Assembly (NCBI RefSeq): GCF_032399705.1
Contig: NZ_CP135922.1
Location: 1,736,001 to 1,800,000 of the forward strand
Direction of reading: 5' to 3'
Length of the DNA: 64,000 nucleotides
Source: Paenibacillus sp. BIC5C1
GTDB taxonomy: Bacteria; Bacillota; Bacilli; Paenibacillales; Paenibacillaceae
Shown here: positions 1-8,977 of the stretch, piece after piece
How positions within the stretch are numbered: the stretch's first letter is position 1
How the letters are laid out: each line of letters starts with the position of its first letter
Program-made: the position numbers and the translations under genes
The notes under the pieces: model-generated
What the model saw: only the letters and a program-made list of their open reading frames with translations
What the model was told of the DNA's origin: nothing
Database searches by the model: none

Positions 1-30
1 CAGGGGAAGCGACCCCGATCTTTAACTTAA

Positions 31-74
31 AAACCCGAGCCGAAGCGTGAATAACTCGCTTCGGCTCGGGTTTT
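31..74. terminator. Bidirectional rho-independent terminator
   Basis: A perfect 17-bp inverted repeat (31-47 with 57-73) encloses a 9-nt loop. The stem core CCCGAGCCGAAGCG is flanked by A and T runs on both sides. It lies 29 bp beyond the stop of the minus-strand solute-binding protein gene, so it ends that transcript and probably also one entering from the left of the window. Confidence 0.9.
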
Positions 75-102
75 AATGCTTTACTTTTCCAAAATCCAAT
101 TC

Positions 103-1785
103 TTACTTCGCGCTTACCGACTTAAACCAATCATTCACTTCTTGCGTGATCTGATCTCCGCCGTTGGACTTCCAGTTGGCGACGAATTGGTCAAAGGCAT
201 CAACCGGCAGTTGGCCGTAGATGATTTTGTTGAAGGTTTCCATCTCGGACTGGCGGAGCAGGTTCCATTTGGATACCATGGTTGGTGTGGCTGCGCCAGT
301 GAAATAGTTTTGTTTACGGATGTCGATCTGGGACATCACGACTTTACCTGCATACCAGTTTTCTGGTTTACGGAATTCGGCCATTTGTTTCTCGTACGGT
401 GTTTCAGGCTTCTCGCCGTTGGCCAGCTTCACGAGTGTTTTCATGTACAGATCTGGGATACGTGCTGGACCGGTCAGGAACGGGAACTCGTTGGAAAAGT
501 CTTTGATCTTCTCTTTGTCACTGGTCGGTTGTCCGTCTACGATATCCCAGTCGTAACCTTTGGCGAAGCCGTATTCATACTCACTGCCCGCAGTCGGGTT
601 AGCCAGGTTATCGAGCAGGTAGTTGTAGTACAGGAAGATGGCTTCTGGATGCTTCGCATCCTTGTTAATCATGATACTTGCGTTGACACCAGAGTTCTGC
701 CACTTCGTACCGATCTTGCCGTCTGGGCCAGCCGGAACAGGGTAAGCTTTATATTTTGAGCCAGGTACGTTCTTCAGCAGGTCAGGTGCCGGCCAGTCGG
801 GTACCCAGTTTGCGCCAGGCAGAATGCCCGCTTTGCCAGCGGTCCAGCTCTCAGCGGATTTACCTTCATCCCACAGGGCGGAGTCGGTATGGATATAACC
901 TTTGTTCATCCATTCAGCCAGCTTGGCAAGGGCTTGTTTCGCACCCGGGTTAACGGAGCCGTACTCCAGATTGCCGTTTGCGTCTTTGTTCCATTGCTCC
1001 TCGATTGTGCCGTATGCACCGAACAACCAGTCGAGCCCGCCCATCCAGGTGTTGGTGTTATTTTTCAGCGAGATGGCCAGCGGGAATACTTTGTCTGGAG
1101 ACAGACCGTCCGGGTTCTCGTTTTTGAATTTGTCCATGATATTCTCAAGGTCTGCGATGGTTTTCGGAGCTTCCAGGTTCAGCTTCTCCATCCAGTCCTC
1201 GCGGAGCCAGAGCAGCGTATCGTCGTTATCGGTGTACTCCATGATCGGCATGTTGTATTTCTTGCCGTCCTTGGTGAACGGATACCACAGTTCAGGATGT
1301 GCTGCTGCGTGATCTTTCAGGGTCTGACTCGCGTACTTGTCGAACAACTCATCAATGGCGATGAATTGACCGGAGTCGATCAGTTGATTGGTCAATACCG
1401 CATTGGTCGGTACGGACACGAAATCAGGCAGCTTCTCGCCAGAGGCGATAGCCAGTTGCAGCTTTTGTCTGTATTGATCGTCATTGGCCGGATACCAGGT
1501 ATCTTTATGCTTCATACCCAGCGTTTCCAGCATCCAGCGATCGTGAACGTTATTTTCTTTGGTATCCCCTTGCACGTATTTCTTCGGCATCAATACCGAA
1601 CTGAATTCGATGGGTGGGTCGTATTTTCCTTTGGCAAAAGCAGCTTCTGCTTCAGCTGAACCGACGGTCGCCGGTGTATCATCTTTGGTACCATTGTCAC
1701 TGGCTGTATCGCCACTGCCGCACGCAGTGATCGTGATGAGCGCGATAACCATGAGCAGTGACCACCATGTTTTGAATTTGATCAT
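103..1785 (-). CDS. Extracellular solute-binding lipoprotein of a sugar ABC transporter (LplA type)
   Basis: A 560-residue lipoprotein with a hydrophobic signal peptide and the lipobox ITAC (Cys22), then a low-complexity Gly/Ser/Asp linker. The remainder resembles large family-1 solute-binding proteins of the LplA type, which bind oligosaccharides outside the membrane and feed a two-permease ABC importer. The matching permeases lie at 5936-7787 on the opposite strand, and a YesN/YesM-type two-component system lies directly upstream, which fits a polysaccharide-degradation product as substrate. No ATPase is encoded here; importers of this class usually share an MsmX-type ATPase encoded elsewhere. 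The start follows GGGGGA with good spacing. The exact substrate cannot be read from sequence. Confidence 0.93.
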   Translation of the reverse strand: MIKFKTWWSLLMVIALITITACGSGDTASDNGTKDDTPATVGSAEAEAAFAKGKYDPPIEFSSVLMPKKYVQGDTKENNVHDRWMLETLGMKHKDTWYPANDDQYRQKLQLAIASGEKLPDFVSVPTNAVLTNQLIDSGQFIAIDELFDKYASQTLKDHAAAHPELWYPFTKDGKKYNMPIMEYTDNDDTLLWLREDWMEKLNLEAPKTIADLENIMDKFKNENPDGLSPDKVFPLAISLKNNTNTWMGGLDWLFGAYGTIEEQWNKDANGNLEYGSVNPGAKQALAKLAEWMNKGYIHTDSALWDEGKSAESWTAGKAGILPGANWVPDWPAPDLLKNVPGSKYKAYPVPAGPDGKIGTKWQNSGVNASIMINKDAKHPEAIFLYYNYLLDNLANPTAGSEYEYGFAKGYDWDIVDGQPTSDKEKIKDFSNEFPFLTGPARIPDLYMKTLVKLANGEKPETPYEKQMAEFRKPENWYAGKVVMSQIDIRKQNYFTGAATPTMVSKWNLLRQSEMETFNKIIYGQLPVDAFDQFVANWKSNGGDQITQEVNDWFKSVSAK

Positions 1786-1923
1786 TGTTCAATCCCCCTA
1801 CGATGTATGATCTTTACAAGTGTAACTGTACCAATTTGGATGGGAGGGCATCTATATGAGTTTGTTAGTTTCGATAGGACTCTATTATGCAAGTTCAAAA
1901 AATTCGGTTTTCAGTCATGTTAT

Positions 1924-3531
1924 TTAATGTTGGTCTCTGTACTCCTGCGGTGTGACACCGAATTGACGCTTGAACACTTTGATAAAATAAGCCGGGTCCA
2001 TATAACCAATCTCCATGCTGATTTCATATACTTTTTTGGTGGTCGTGACGAGCTTGTGACAGGCCCGATCCATGCGCAGGCGCGAGATATAATCACTAAT
2101 GCCTTCACCCGTTTCGATCTTATAGATTTTGGACAGGTGGGTCGGGTGCAGATTGACATGGTCCGCCAGTACACGCAAAGAAACATCCAGATGCAGGTTT
2201 TTATCCGTAAAATCCTGAATCTTCTTCACATACTCGGAACGGATGTCCTTGATTTCGTTGGACGTGCCTTCCTTGAGTTTTCCAAGCACACTAAGCGCCC
2301 ATTTGCGCAGTTTACTGATGGTGGTAAAGGCTTCTCCACTCTGCAACCACTCGATATCGTCACCCATTAGATTGGCCAATGTAAGCTTGTTACGGTGTGC
2401 GAGATTAGTGAACGAAGCCGTAATTAAAAAACCAGCCTCCATACAATGCTCCCACGATTCCGACCACTTCTCATCCAGTTCTGCACAGACGGCTAGTATT
2501 TTTTCCTCTGCCGCATCCCATTGACCACTCTCTAACAGGTGAATGAACGTGGGTGGGGTATACAGGACATCCAGCGGGCCTTGTGCCGAGGGAGTTTCCA
2601 CATCGCTGACCCGCATGACGAATTCACGCTCGTCGCCGACAATTTGCCGGAAATAAGCGGAGGCTTGCCGAAAACGATCATATAACTGATCGGGAAACGC
2701 GAACCACTCGGTGATGACGATGGAGAGGGACCCCTTCAGAAACTGCTTAACTTTGGACTGAAGCTGTACGGAAAGCTTCTCCAGTATGGTTTCTTTGCCA
2801 ATATCGGTATCGTTCACTTTCAGTTGAAGCAAAAACACCAGATACCCATGCTCCTCCTTCACGCCCCACACTTCCATAAACTCACCCATAATCTCTTCCG
2901 CCATATTGATAACCGCATATTCGAGCAAGGTTTGATCGTTGTTGTCATATTGTCCGAATTCTTCTTCCATACGTACAAGCATTAATGCACAATCCCCGGC
3001 GTGGAAGGGCAGATCGTAATTGGCAAGTTTCCGTGCCCATTCGCTGGAGGCAATTCGATGTCCCTGTAAAGCCTCAAGCAGCAGTCGACCCCGCAAATGC
3101 GGTAGGTTCTCCCGCAGGGTAAACTGAGTTCGTTTTAGTGAGCTGACGAGTTCCCATTCGGTATTTAATTGATCGATAGCTTTCTGAACGGCACCCATTA
3201 ATTCATCATCCGTCGGTGGCTTCAGCAAGTAATCGACGGCTTCGAACTGGATGGCTTTTTTGGCGTAATCGAATTCAGAATGTCCGGATAAAAGAATACA
3301 CTTTATTTTTTTGTCACGGACTCTGATCCGTTCGATCAGCTCAATGCCTGTCATTTCAGGCATCTGAATGTCCGAGATCACAATATCAATAGGGTGGGTA
3401 TCGATCAGTTGAAGTGCTTCGTGTGCCGAATATGCTTTATGCACCTGTTCGATCCCCAGCGTATGCCACGGCTTGGTCATGGACAGGTTATCTACCCAAT
3501 GTGCTTCATCGTCTACGATGATCATTTGCAT
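1924..3531 (-). CDS. AraC-type response regulator of a two-component system (YesN-like)
   Basis: A 535-residue response regulator. The N-terminal receiver domain has the acidic pair Asp7-Asp8, phospho-acceptor Asp54 (SDIQMPEMTG) and a conserved Lys in LLKPP. A long middle region follows, then a C-terminal AraC helix-turn-helix domain of about 100 residues ending in FGVTPQEYRDQH. I start at the ATG of MQMIIVDDE because AAGGGAGA lies 9 nt upstream; the frame is open further upstream but without a ribosome site. It probably activates the neighbouring transporter genes in response to the kinase at 3957-5765. The two genes are usually adjacent in such systems, but here they are separated by about 425 bp holding structured repeats. 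Confidence 0.93.
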   Translation of the reverse strand: MQMIIVDDEAHWVDNLSMTKPWHTLGIEQVHKAYSAHEALQLIDTHPIDIVISDIQMPEMTGIELIERIRVRDKKIKCILLSGHSEFDYAKKAIQFEAVDYLLKPPTDDELMGAVQKAIDQLNTEWELVSSLKRTQFTLRENLPHLRGRLLLEALQGHRIASSEWARKLANYDLPFHAGDCALMLVRMEEEFGQYDNNDQTLLEYAVINMAEEIMGEFMEVWGVKEEHGYLVFLLQLKVNDTDIGKETILEKLSVQLQSKVKQFLKGSLSIVITEWFAFPDQLYDRFRQASAYFRQIVGDEREFVMRVSDVETPSAQGPLDVLYTPPTFIHLLESGQWDAAEEKILAVCAELDEKWSESWEHCMEAGFLITASFTNLAHRNKLTLANLMGDDIEWLQSGEAFTTISKLRKWALSVLGKLKEGTSNEIKDIRSEYVKKIQDFTDKNLHLDVSLRVLADHVNLHPTHLSKIYKIETGEGISDYISRLRMDRACHKLVTTTKKVYEISMEIGYMDPAYFIKVFKRQFGVTPQEYRDQH

Positions 3532-3611
3532 GTTGTATTGTCTCCCTTGGTGGTTGGTATATAAGGCCAATCATTAAAATCAACGGATGTTCGAGTGAAC
3601 GAGGTCGCTAC

Positions 3612-3728
3612 GGATTCGAAGGGTTCTTTCGATCGCTGTTCAAGCCCCATTTTCTGAATTAGATGATTATAAGGTGAAAATGGTGCTTGAAAGGCGAACA
3701 CTTCGTTTCTACAGAATCCCTTCAATCC
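3612..3728 (-). ncRNA. Structured three-helix intergenic element, copy 1
   Basis: Read on the minus strand, this segment folds into a three-helix junction. Closing helix P1 pairs GGATT/AATCC (3724-3728 with 3612-3616), AAGGG/CCCTT (3718-3722 with 3619-3623) and TTCT/AGAA (3713-3716 with 3624-3627). P2 is CGAA-gtg-TTCG (3695-3705). P3 pairs TTCAAGC/GCTTGAA and CCATTTT/AAAATGG (3677-3691 with 3639-3653) with one internal mismatch. The junction sequences GTTCGCCTTT and AACAGCGATCG also occur in the copy at 57471-57586, while P1 and P3 have different base pairs. It sits between sensor kinase and regulator genes in their orientation. Function is unknown: a structured RNA or an interspersed repeat. 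Confidence 0.65.
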
Positions 3729-3860
3729 TTCGCTTTGGTTCACATGTACTCTAACCATTTATTTTAAACAAGGCCTAATATAAAGGTGGAATTGTAATAA
3801 TGGCGAAGCCTATGCCCCTATTCAGCCTTCTTTCAAGAAAGGCTTTCATGCGGGCACTTC

Positions 3861-3896
3861 CGAACGCTTGGCTTCTTCAAGTTCTTTCTGTCCTCT
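3861..3896 (-). repeat. Partial copy of the structured intergenic element
   Basis: On the minus strand these 36 nt match 57471-57506 (plus strand) at 32 of 36 positions without gaps, covering AGAGGACAGAAA through AAGCGTTCG. Downstream similarity stops: the sequence instead has other hairpins (TGCCC/GGGCA enclosing AGCCTT/AAGGCT at about 3794-3857) and lacks the AACAGCGATCG segment. I read it as a truncated or diverged member of the family, placed head-to-tail with copy 1 in the gap between the kinase and regulator genes. Together the two copies fill most of 3532-3956, where I see no coding potential. Confidence 0.6.
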
Positions 3897-3956
3897 GCGT
3901 TCACGTGTAAATGGTTCGTTCAAAATCAATTCGTCAAATTATCGTTAGTATCGATA

Positions 3957-5765
3957 TCAGTTATTATCGGTATTTCCTTTATTAAAATCAGTATCCTCTT
4001 TGGGGATCTCCCAGACCATTTCGGTTCGGAATCCGCCGAGAGGGGAGGGGCCGAATAGAAGGTAGGACTGATTGCCGAATAGGTGCATGATCCTCTGATT
4101 CGTGTTCCATAGGCCACAGCCCATTTCCTCCTGCAGCGGCTGCTGCATTTTCAGATTCAACGCTTCCAACTGATCTGGGCTCAAGCCGGGGCCATCGTCA
4201 TCGATGTAAATTTTACAGAACCCGTCTGAGATCTCACCTGTAATCCGAATTTCCCCGGATGAATATGACTTCGATACACCGTGAATGACGGAATTCTCCA
4301 CAATCGGTTGCAGCATTAATCGTGGTACGGACTGTGCAAGCATATCCTCAGGGATGTCGATGTGGTATTCAATTCTGCCATTACGCAGCTTCTGGATATC
4401 CAAATAGTTGACGAGCAGATTGATTTCTTCTTTTAGAGAAGATGTCTCTCGCTCCACTCGTGTCGTATAACGATAGTAGGCACTTAGGTTATGCGCCATG
4501 GACACGACGGCTTGCTCGTCCTTCATCTGGGCCATGTTGATGATATAGCCAAGACAGTTATATAGAAAATGAGGATTGATCTGCGCCTGTAGCTGCTTCA
4601 GCGTAGCTTCCTTGGCCCTGATCTTTTCCTGGAACACGTTCTCGATCAGGTCTTGAATCTGATGTGACATATCATTGAATCGATGGAACAAAAACGAGAA
4701 TTCATTCTGATCCTTGCTATGCAGACGTACGGAATAATCTCCGCGCTGCACGCGCCGTAAGCCCTGGATCAGCTTTTTGATCGGATATTGGATGTTTCGA
4801 TATAACAGAATGGAGGCGGAAATGCCTACCACAAACAGCAGAATCATAAAGAGATAGAACAAGTTCCGACTGAGCGAGATCGGCTGCAGAATCTGATAGA
4901 GTGGAACCACATCGACCAAATGCCAATCCAGATAGGAGGATTTCACCGAGCTAACGAGATACTTTTTCCCGTTCAGCTTGACGACATCCTGTGTGGTATC
5001 CTCTGGCGAGTGTTCATCCAGATAACGAATGAGTTCCTCGGATAGCTGTTTGTCTGCACTGCGATTCAGAATGGGCGAATTTCCTTTGTGATAAAAGAAA
5101 GGATCACCTTGTCCACCTGCCTTATACGTATCCAGCATGTTCTGAATATTCTCATAACTGAAGCTGGCTTCAATCACCAGATTGCTTCCCGTCAACATGC
5201 CCGGCTGGGCCAAGGAATCCGTAAAGAACCAGTAAAAGGATCTCATATCTTCTTTGGACTCGGCACCATCACCGTAAGTCCATTGTCCGCTCATATTTCT
5301 TTTTAGGTAATCCTCATCATACCCGTTTGTTCTATTATAGTTGGCAATGACATCTTGATTCTGTTGTGAATGCACAGCGTATCGAGTAGGCCATATATCG
5401 GTAACACCGGATTGAAGCATCAGCTTTTCCTGAATAACATATCGGGTCTGCATCTTGTCATAACGATCATTCCATATGTTCAAGCCATTAAATGCTCTGA
5501 CATTGGGATCTCTTGAGAGAATAAGACTGAAGTCCATCATCTGGTTAATACGGGAATCGATCTGACTGGACAGAAACGTGAGCTGCTTCGTATTGGAGAC
5601 CTGTAGCTCTTTGCTTACAACATCATAAGTGACGTTGTTCGAGTAGGTATACATGATAATAATGGGGATGAAGAGGACCACAATTAAACAGTTTATTTTG
5701 GCAAACAGACTAAACCGGGATCTGGACATTCTTCCAAATGATATAAAGCGCTTCCATGTATTCAT
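3957..5765 (-). CDS. Membrane sensor histidine kinase (YesM-like)
   Basis: A 602-residue sensor kinase. A transmembrane helix at about residues 25-42 is followed by an extracellular sensing region of about 260 residues, a second transmembrane helix near 300-320, a HAMP linker, and a His_kinase-type domain with phospho-acceptor His near residue 397 (NPHFLYN). An HATPase domain follows, with N-box VENSVIHG and G-box DDGPGLS. This is the architecture of YesM-type kinases that work with AraC-type regulators. It most likely senses an extracellular saccharide and phosphorylates the regulator at 1924-3531. The start follows GAAGGAGA. A weak cre-like sequence overlaps its first codons (5743-5756), too degenerate to rely on. 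Confidence 0.93.
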   Translation of the reverse strand: MNTWKRFISFGRMSRSRFSLFAKINCLIVVLFIPIIIMYTYSNNVTYDVVSKELQVSNTKQLTFLSSQIDSRINQMMDFSLILSRDPNVRAFNGLNIWNDRYDKMQTRYVIQEKLMLQSGVTDIWPTRYAVHSQQNQDVIANYNRTNGYDEDYLKRNMSGQWTYGDGAESKEDMRSFYWFFTDSLAQPGMLTGSNLVIEASFSYENIQNMLDTYKAGGQGDPFFYHKGNSPILNRSADKQLSEELIRYLDEHSPEDTTQDVVKLNGKKYLVSSVKSSYLDWHLVDVVPLYQILQPISLSRNLFYLFMILLFVVGISASILLYRNIQYPIKKLIQGLRRVQRGDYSVRLHSKDQNEFSFLFHRFNDMSHQIQDLIENVFQEKIRAKEATLKQLQAQINPHFLYNCLGYIINMAQMKDEQAVVSMAHNLSAYYRYTTRVERETSSLKEEINLLVNYLDIQKLRNGRIEYHIDIPEDMLAQSVPRLMLQPIVENSVIHGVSKSYSSGEIRITGEISDGFCKIYIDDDGPGLSPDQLEALNLKMQQPLQEEMGCGLWNTNQRIMHLFGNQSYLLFGPSPLGGFRTEMVWEIPKEDTDFNKGNTDNN

Positions 5766-5935
5766 AAAAAGTCTCCTTCAAATTCGTGTGTAAACAACCT
5801 CTTCAGATGATGTTCCTAACAAAACACTATCAAGCCTAACAATGTTATATAGTCAGACCTGAGAAATGCCTGATACTATTTATAGCAGAGATCCCCATTA
5901 CACACAAAAACTTTTTTTGGGAACAGGAGCGCGCT

Positions 5936-6898
5936 ATGGAGGCTAATATGGAAGCTAACCGGGTACCTCAGGCGGACATTGGGAGCAAGCCGAACAGAAA
6001 AACAAAAAAACGCTACAAACAACCATGGATTCTGCACTTGATGGTGTTGCCGGCGGCCATTATGGTCTTTATTTTTTCATACATTCCGATGTCCGGGATT
6101 TTGATGGCATTTCAAGACTATAAACCAGCACTGGGTTTTTTCGATTCCGAATGGGTCGGACTGAAGCATTTCAGATACATGTGGGAAAATGATTATTTCC
6201 TGCAAATTACGTGGAATACGCTGTTTTTTGCTTGTTCCAAGATCATTATGAACCTCATTATTCCGTTTGTCTTCGCCTTATTGCTTAACGAGGTACGGAA
6301 GATGGCGCTGAAAAGAACGATTCAAACGCTCGTATATTTGCCGCACTTTTTGTCGTGGGTTACACTGTCAGGCATTCTGATCGACATTCTGGCCCAGACG
6401 GGTATTGTCAATCAGTTCCTGGTCTCCGTATTCGGCATTAAGCCAATCTTCTTCCTGGGGGATGGCAGCTGGTTCCGGTTCACGATTATTGCGAGTGATG
6501 TCTGGAAAGAGTTTGGCTTCAACACGATCATCTTCCTCGCGGCACTGTCCGGCATTAACCCTGCACTCTATGAAGCGGCTGAAGTGGATGGGGCAGGACG
6601 CTGGAAGCAAACAATGTATATTACCATCCCGGCACTTATTCCTATTGGGATCGTAATCGCAACCCTGGCACTGGGTAATGTGCTTAACGCCAACTTTGAC
6701 CAGATCTTTAACTTATATAGTCCATTGATTTATCAGCAAGGGGATATTATTGATACGTTTGTGTATAGAGAAGGTCTGCTAAGTGGGCAGTTCAGTTTCG
6801 CTACCGCCGTGAATCTGTTCAAATCGGTCATTAGTCTGATCCTGATTGTGATCTCCTATCGACTGGCTTACCGATTCGCCGGATACCGAATTTTCTAG
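5936..6898 (+). CDS. Sugar ABC transporter permease (LplB type)
   Basis: A 320-residue inner-membrane permease with about six transmembrane helices and the EAA loop EAAEVDGAGRWKQ near residue 220, the site that docks the ATPase. The basic N-terminal tail and overall length fit LplB-family permeases of the MalF class. It is the first gene of the plus-strand arm of the divergent uptake locus; the second permease begins 16 bp after its stop. The start follows CAGGAG. The 170-bp divergent region upstream must carry promoters for this operon and for the sensor kinase gene. Confidence 0.93.
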   Translation: MEANMEANRVPQADIGSKPNRKTKKRYKQPWILHLMVLPAAIMVFIFSYIPMSGILMAFQDYKPALGFFDSEWVGLKHFRYMWENDYFLQITWNTLFFACSKIIMNLIIPFVFALLLNEVRKMALKRTIQTLVYLPHFLSWVTLSGILIDILAQTGIVNQFLVSVFGIKPIFFLGDGSWFRFTIIASDVWKEFGFNTIIFLAALSGINPALYEAAEVDGAGRWKQTMYITIPALIPIGIVIATLALGNVLNANFDQIFNLYSPLIYQQGDIIDTFVYREGLLSGQFSFATAVNLFKSVISLILIVISYRLAYRFAGYRIF

Positions 6899-6914
6899 AA
6901 AGGATGACGAACTC

Positions 6915-7787
6915 ATGTATCATAAAACGATGCCTTACCGCATATTCAGCATAATCAACAATGTGTTACTGACCATCCTTTCGCTGCTCTGCTTGCTGCC
7001 TTTGTATCACTTACTCATGGTATCACTGAGCGCATCTGCTCCTGCCAATGCTGGACTGGTGACGTTCTGGCCGATTGGTTTTACACTGGAGGCGTATGCT
7101 AAGACGTTCGCCAATAGCAATTTCCTCTCCTCCCTGTGGGTGTCTGTGGAGCGGACGGTACTGGGAACAGGGCTTGCGTTAATCGTCAATACGATTGCAG
7201 CCTACGCGCTCTCCAAAGAGACGCGGGTGTTCCGTGCACGCAACATCTATCTGTGGTATTTTGTCATCACGATGCTGTTCAGCGGTGGTCTCATTCCGGG
7301 GTACATCCTGATTCTGAAGCTGGGACTGATGAATACATTGCTGGCGTTGATTCTGCCGGGATTGGTTGCGGTGTTCAACATTATCCTATTGCTGAATTTC
7401 TTCCGTACCGTTCCGAAGGATCTGGAGGAAGCTGCATTTATCGATGGGGCAGGACATTTTCAAACGTTTATCAAAATCTATCTGCCTGTCTCCGTACCCG
7501 TTATTGCAACGGTTTCGCTCTTTATGATGGTGGGACATTGGAACGCATATTTTGACGGGATCATCTACATCCGTGATGCGGAAAAGCTGCCACTGGCGAC
7601 ATTCATGCAGACGATCATCGTGCAGGCCGACATGTCGAAACTTGATCCGGAAGCGGTAGCGAACCTGTCCCAGCGGACCATTCGGGCTTCACAGATCTTT
7701 ATCAGTGCGCTGCCGATCCTGCTCGTGTACCCGTTCCTGCAACGTTATTTCGTGACTGGGATTGTGGTTGGGGCGGTGAAGGAGTAG
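6915..7787 (+). CDS. Sugar ABC transporter permease (YtcP/LplC type)
   Basis: A 290-residue MalG-class permease with about six transmembrane helices and the cytoplasmic EAA motif EEAAFIDGAGHFQTF, which contacts the transporter ATPase. It pairs with the permease just upstream and the lipoprotein at 103-1785 to form one carbohydrate importer. The start follows GAAAGGATG. No sugar-hydrolase gene is present nearby, so the substrate stays open. Confidence 0.93.
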   Translation: MYHKTMPYRIFSIINNVLLTILSLLCLLPLYHLLMVSLSASAPANAGLVTFWPIGFTLEAYAKTFANSNFLSSLWVSVERTVLGTGLALIVNTIAAYALSKETRVFRARNIYLWYFVITMLFSGGLIPGYILILKLGLMNTLLALILPGLVAVFNIILLLNFFRTVPKDLEEAAFIDGAGHFQTFIKIYLPVSVPVIATVSLFMMVGHWNAYFDGIIYIRDAEKLPLATFMQTIIVQADMSKLDPEAVANLSQRTIRASQIFISALPILLVYPFLQRYFVTGIVVGAVKE

Positions 7788-7836
7788 TTAAATGTAGGGG
7801 TTAGAATAGGGGTTGAAAAAGGAGTCACTGAACTGG

Positions 7837-7866
7837 GGAAGGCCAGGGAGGCGGCTTCTTTTTTTG
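7837..7866 (+). terminator. Possible terminator of the permease operon
   Basis: A short imperfect hairpin (GAAGgCC with GGCTTC, one bulged base) is followed directly by seven T residues. It lies 50 bp after the second permease. It is weak but well placed. Confidence 0.45.
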
Positions 7867-8015
7867 TGGAAATTAACTAAAGAATACAATGTATGCAGAT
7901 GTTAAAAGAATGGAGAGAAGAGATTATCTCTTTTTCTCTTTCCTGCAATGATAGGATTCCCGATGTCACCATGCTGGAAAAGCATCTTCTCTCGCGGCAA
8001 AAAAATGCATTAAGC

Positions 8016-8044
8016 AAGGTCGCTCTTAGGAGCGACCTTTTTGT
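8016..8044 (+). terminator. Rho-independent terminator
   Basis: A 9-bp stem AAGGTCGCT/AGCGACCTT with a 6-nt loop is followed by a T run. It ends the plus-strand permease operon or a read-through product. The surrounding 7788-8124 region has no convincing gene. Confidence 0.75.
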
Positions 8045-8124
8045 TGTGATCATCTTACTAATGATAACGTGTTAGTAGGGTTGATTCATTTTCGCAAAAA
8101 AAGTGCCCATCAATAGAACTTAAA

Positions 8125-8730
8125 TCATATCGTTCTTACTTCATGTTGAGTTGTGCTGTCCTTGCCGTAATTTAGTCCCAACTGATACGCCTGTTTCAGA
8201 AGTGCGTCATAATGCTCAGGCTTCGCATCCAGCGTTTCATATAAAAATTCAACGCTCGACCGGGGCACCCCGCAGTAATTGGCGATACCCACATTGAGCA
8301 GATTCTTGATCGATTCATCATAGTTTCGCTTTTGCATTTGTTCTTCCGTCACGCCCGCAAGAGTAATCCATAACATCTGCTGATGATGAAGCTTGTTCGA
8401 TCCGTAGGCAAACCCGTTGTTCATGACACGATCCACATACCCTTTCAGCATGGCTGGCAGATGCCACCACCAGAGGGGAAACACAAAAGCGACAGCATCG
8501 TGCTTCTTCAATCGCTCTATCTCCGCTTCTATCTCAGGGGAGAATACCTGATGTTCCTTGGTAAAGTCAGGTTCATCTATGCCTTGGAGGACAGGGTCGA
8601 AGCCACTGCCATGCAAATCCAATATCTCAAAATCGTGACCAGCCTCGGCAAGGCCCTGCACGAAATGATCGGTAACCTGGAAGGTCAGGGAATCTTTTCT
8701 CGAATGGGACACAACGACTAATACATTCAT
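8125..8730 (-). CDS. NAD(P)H oxidoreductase, flavodoxin-like fold
   Basis: A 201-residue cytosolic flavoprotein of the NAD(P)H quinone oxidoreductase / flavodoxin_2 family. Visible features are the N-terminal strand MNVLVVVSHSR with a following Ser for flavin phosphate binding, the PLWWWHLPAMLKGYVDRV segment typical of the family, and the later TLAGVTEE stretch. Such enzymes reduce quinones, azo compounds or nitroaromatics by two electrons. I place the start at 8730 because the family fold begins there, although the frame is open 43 codons upstream. It is transcribed away from an HxlR-type regulator gene, a common pairing where the regulator senses electrophiles and represses the reductase. 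Confidence 0.85.
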   Translation of the reverse strand: MNVLVVVSHSRKDSLTFQVTDHFVQGLAEAGHDFEILDLHGSGFDPVLQGIDEPDFTKEHQVFSPEIEAEIERLKKHDAVAFVFPLWWWHLPAMLKGYVDRVMNNGFAYGSNKLHHQQMLWITLAGVTEEQMQKRNYDESIKNLLNVGIANYCGVPRSSVEFLYETLDAKPEHYDALLKQAYQLGLNYGKDSTTQHEVRTI

Positions 8731-8825
8731 CTTATCTTTCACTACCTTTCTGCATTGCTGTCTTGTAGCCATGAATCGCTGGCTGATGCTATTATAAACA
8801 GGTATGAAAACATCTGGAAGTACGC

Positions 8826-8873
8826 ACTTTGATGTTCTATAGGAAGAATGAAGTGCCATAGGAACATCAAAGT
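8826..8873. promoter_or_regulatory. Inverted repeat, candidate HxlR operator
   Basis: Perfect 12-bp inverted arms ACTTTGATGTTC (8826-8837) and GAACATCAAAGT (8862-8873) are separated by 24 bp, in the region between the oxidoreductase and the HxlR-type regulator. The spacing puts the arm centres about 36 bp apart, suited to two regulator dimers or a DNA loop. No protein-coding role is apparent. The link to the neighbouring regulator is inferred from position. Confidence 0.55.
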
Positions 8874-8977
8874 ACCCTGAATCACTACCTCGAAATGGAG
8901 TTCAAATAACTAAACGAAGAGAAATAAGAGGGTTATGATTATACCTCGGTAACAGCTTGATGAAGGAGGGATAAAAG

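Noticed and set aside
889..1659. 256-codon plus-strand open frame opposite the solute-binding protein gene
   Set aside because: It lies fully antisense to a well-supported lipoprotein gene, lacks a ribosome site, and its product has no protein-family features.
3522..3758. 78-codon minus-strand ORF between kinase and regulator genes
   Set aside because: It coincides with the structured element, whose base pairing explains the sequence better. No ribosome site.
3790..3860. Hairpins next to the partial element copy as evidence for a complete third copy
   Set aside because: They do not share the conserved junction AACAGCGATCG or a matching P1 3' arm, so I claim only the 36-nt 5' match.
5743..5756. 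cre-like sequence (TGGAAGCGCTTTAT on the minus strand) at the kinase start
   Set aside because: Only 11 of 14 positions fit the consensus, and the core is explained by the Lys-Arg-Phe codons.
7893..8075. 60-codon plus-strand ORF after the permeases
   Set aside because: No ribosome site, and its 3' part is the terminator hairpin at 8016-8044.
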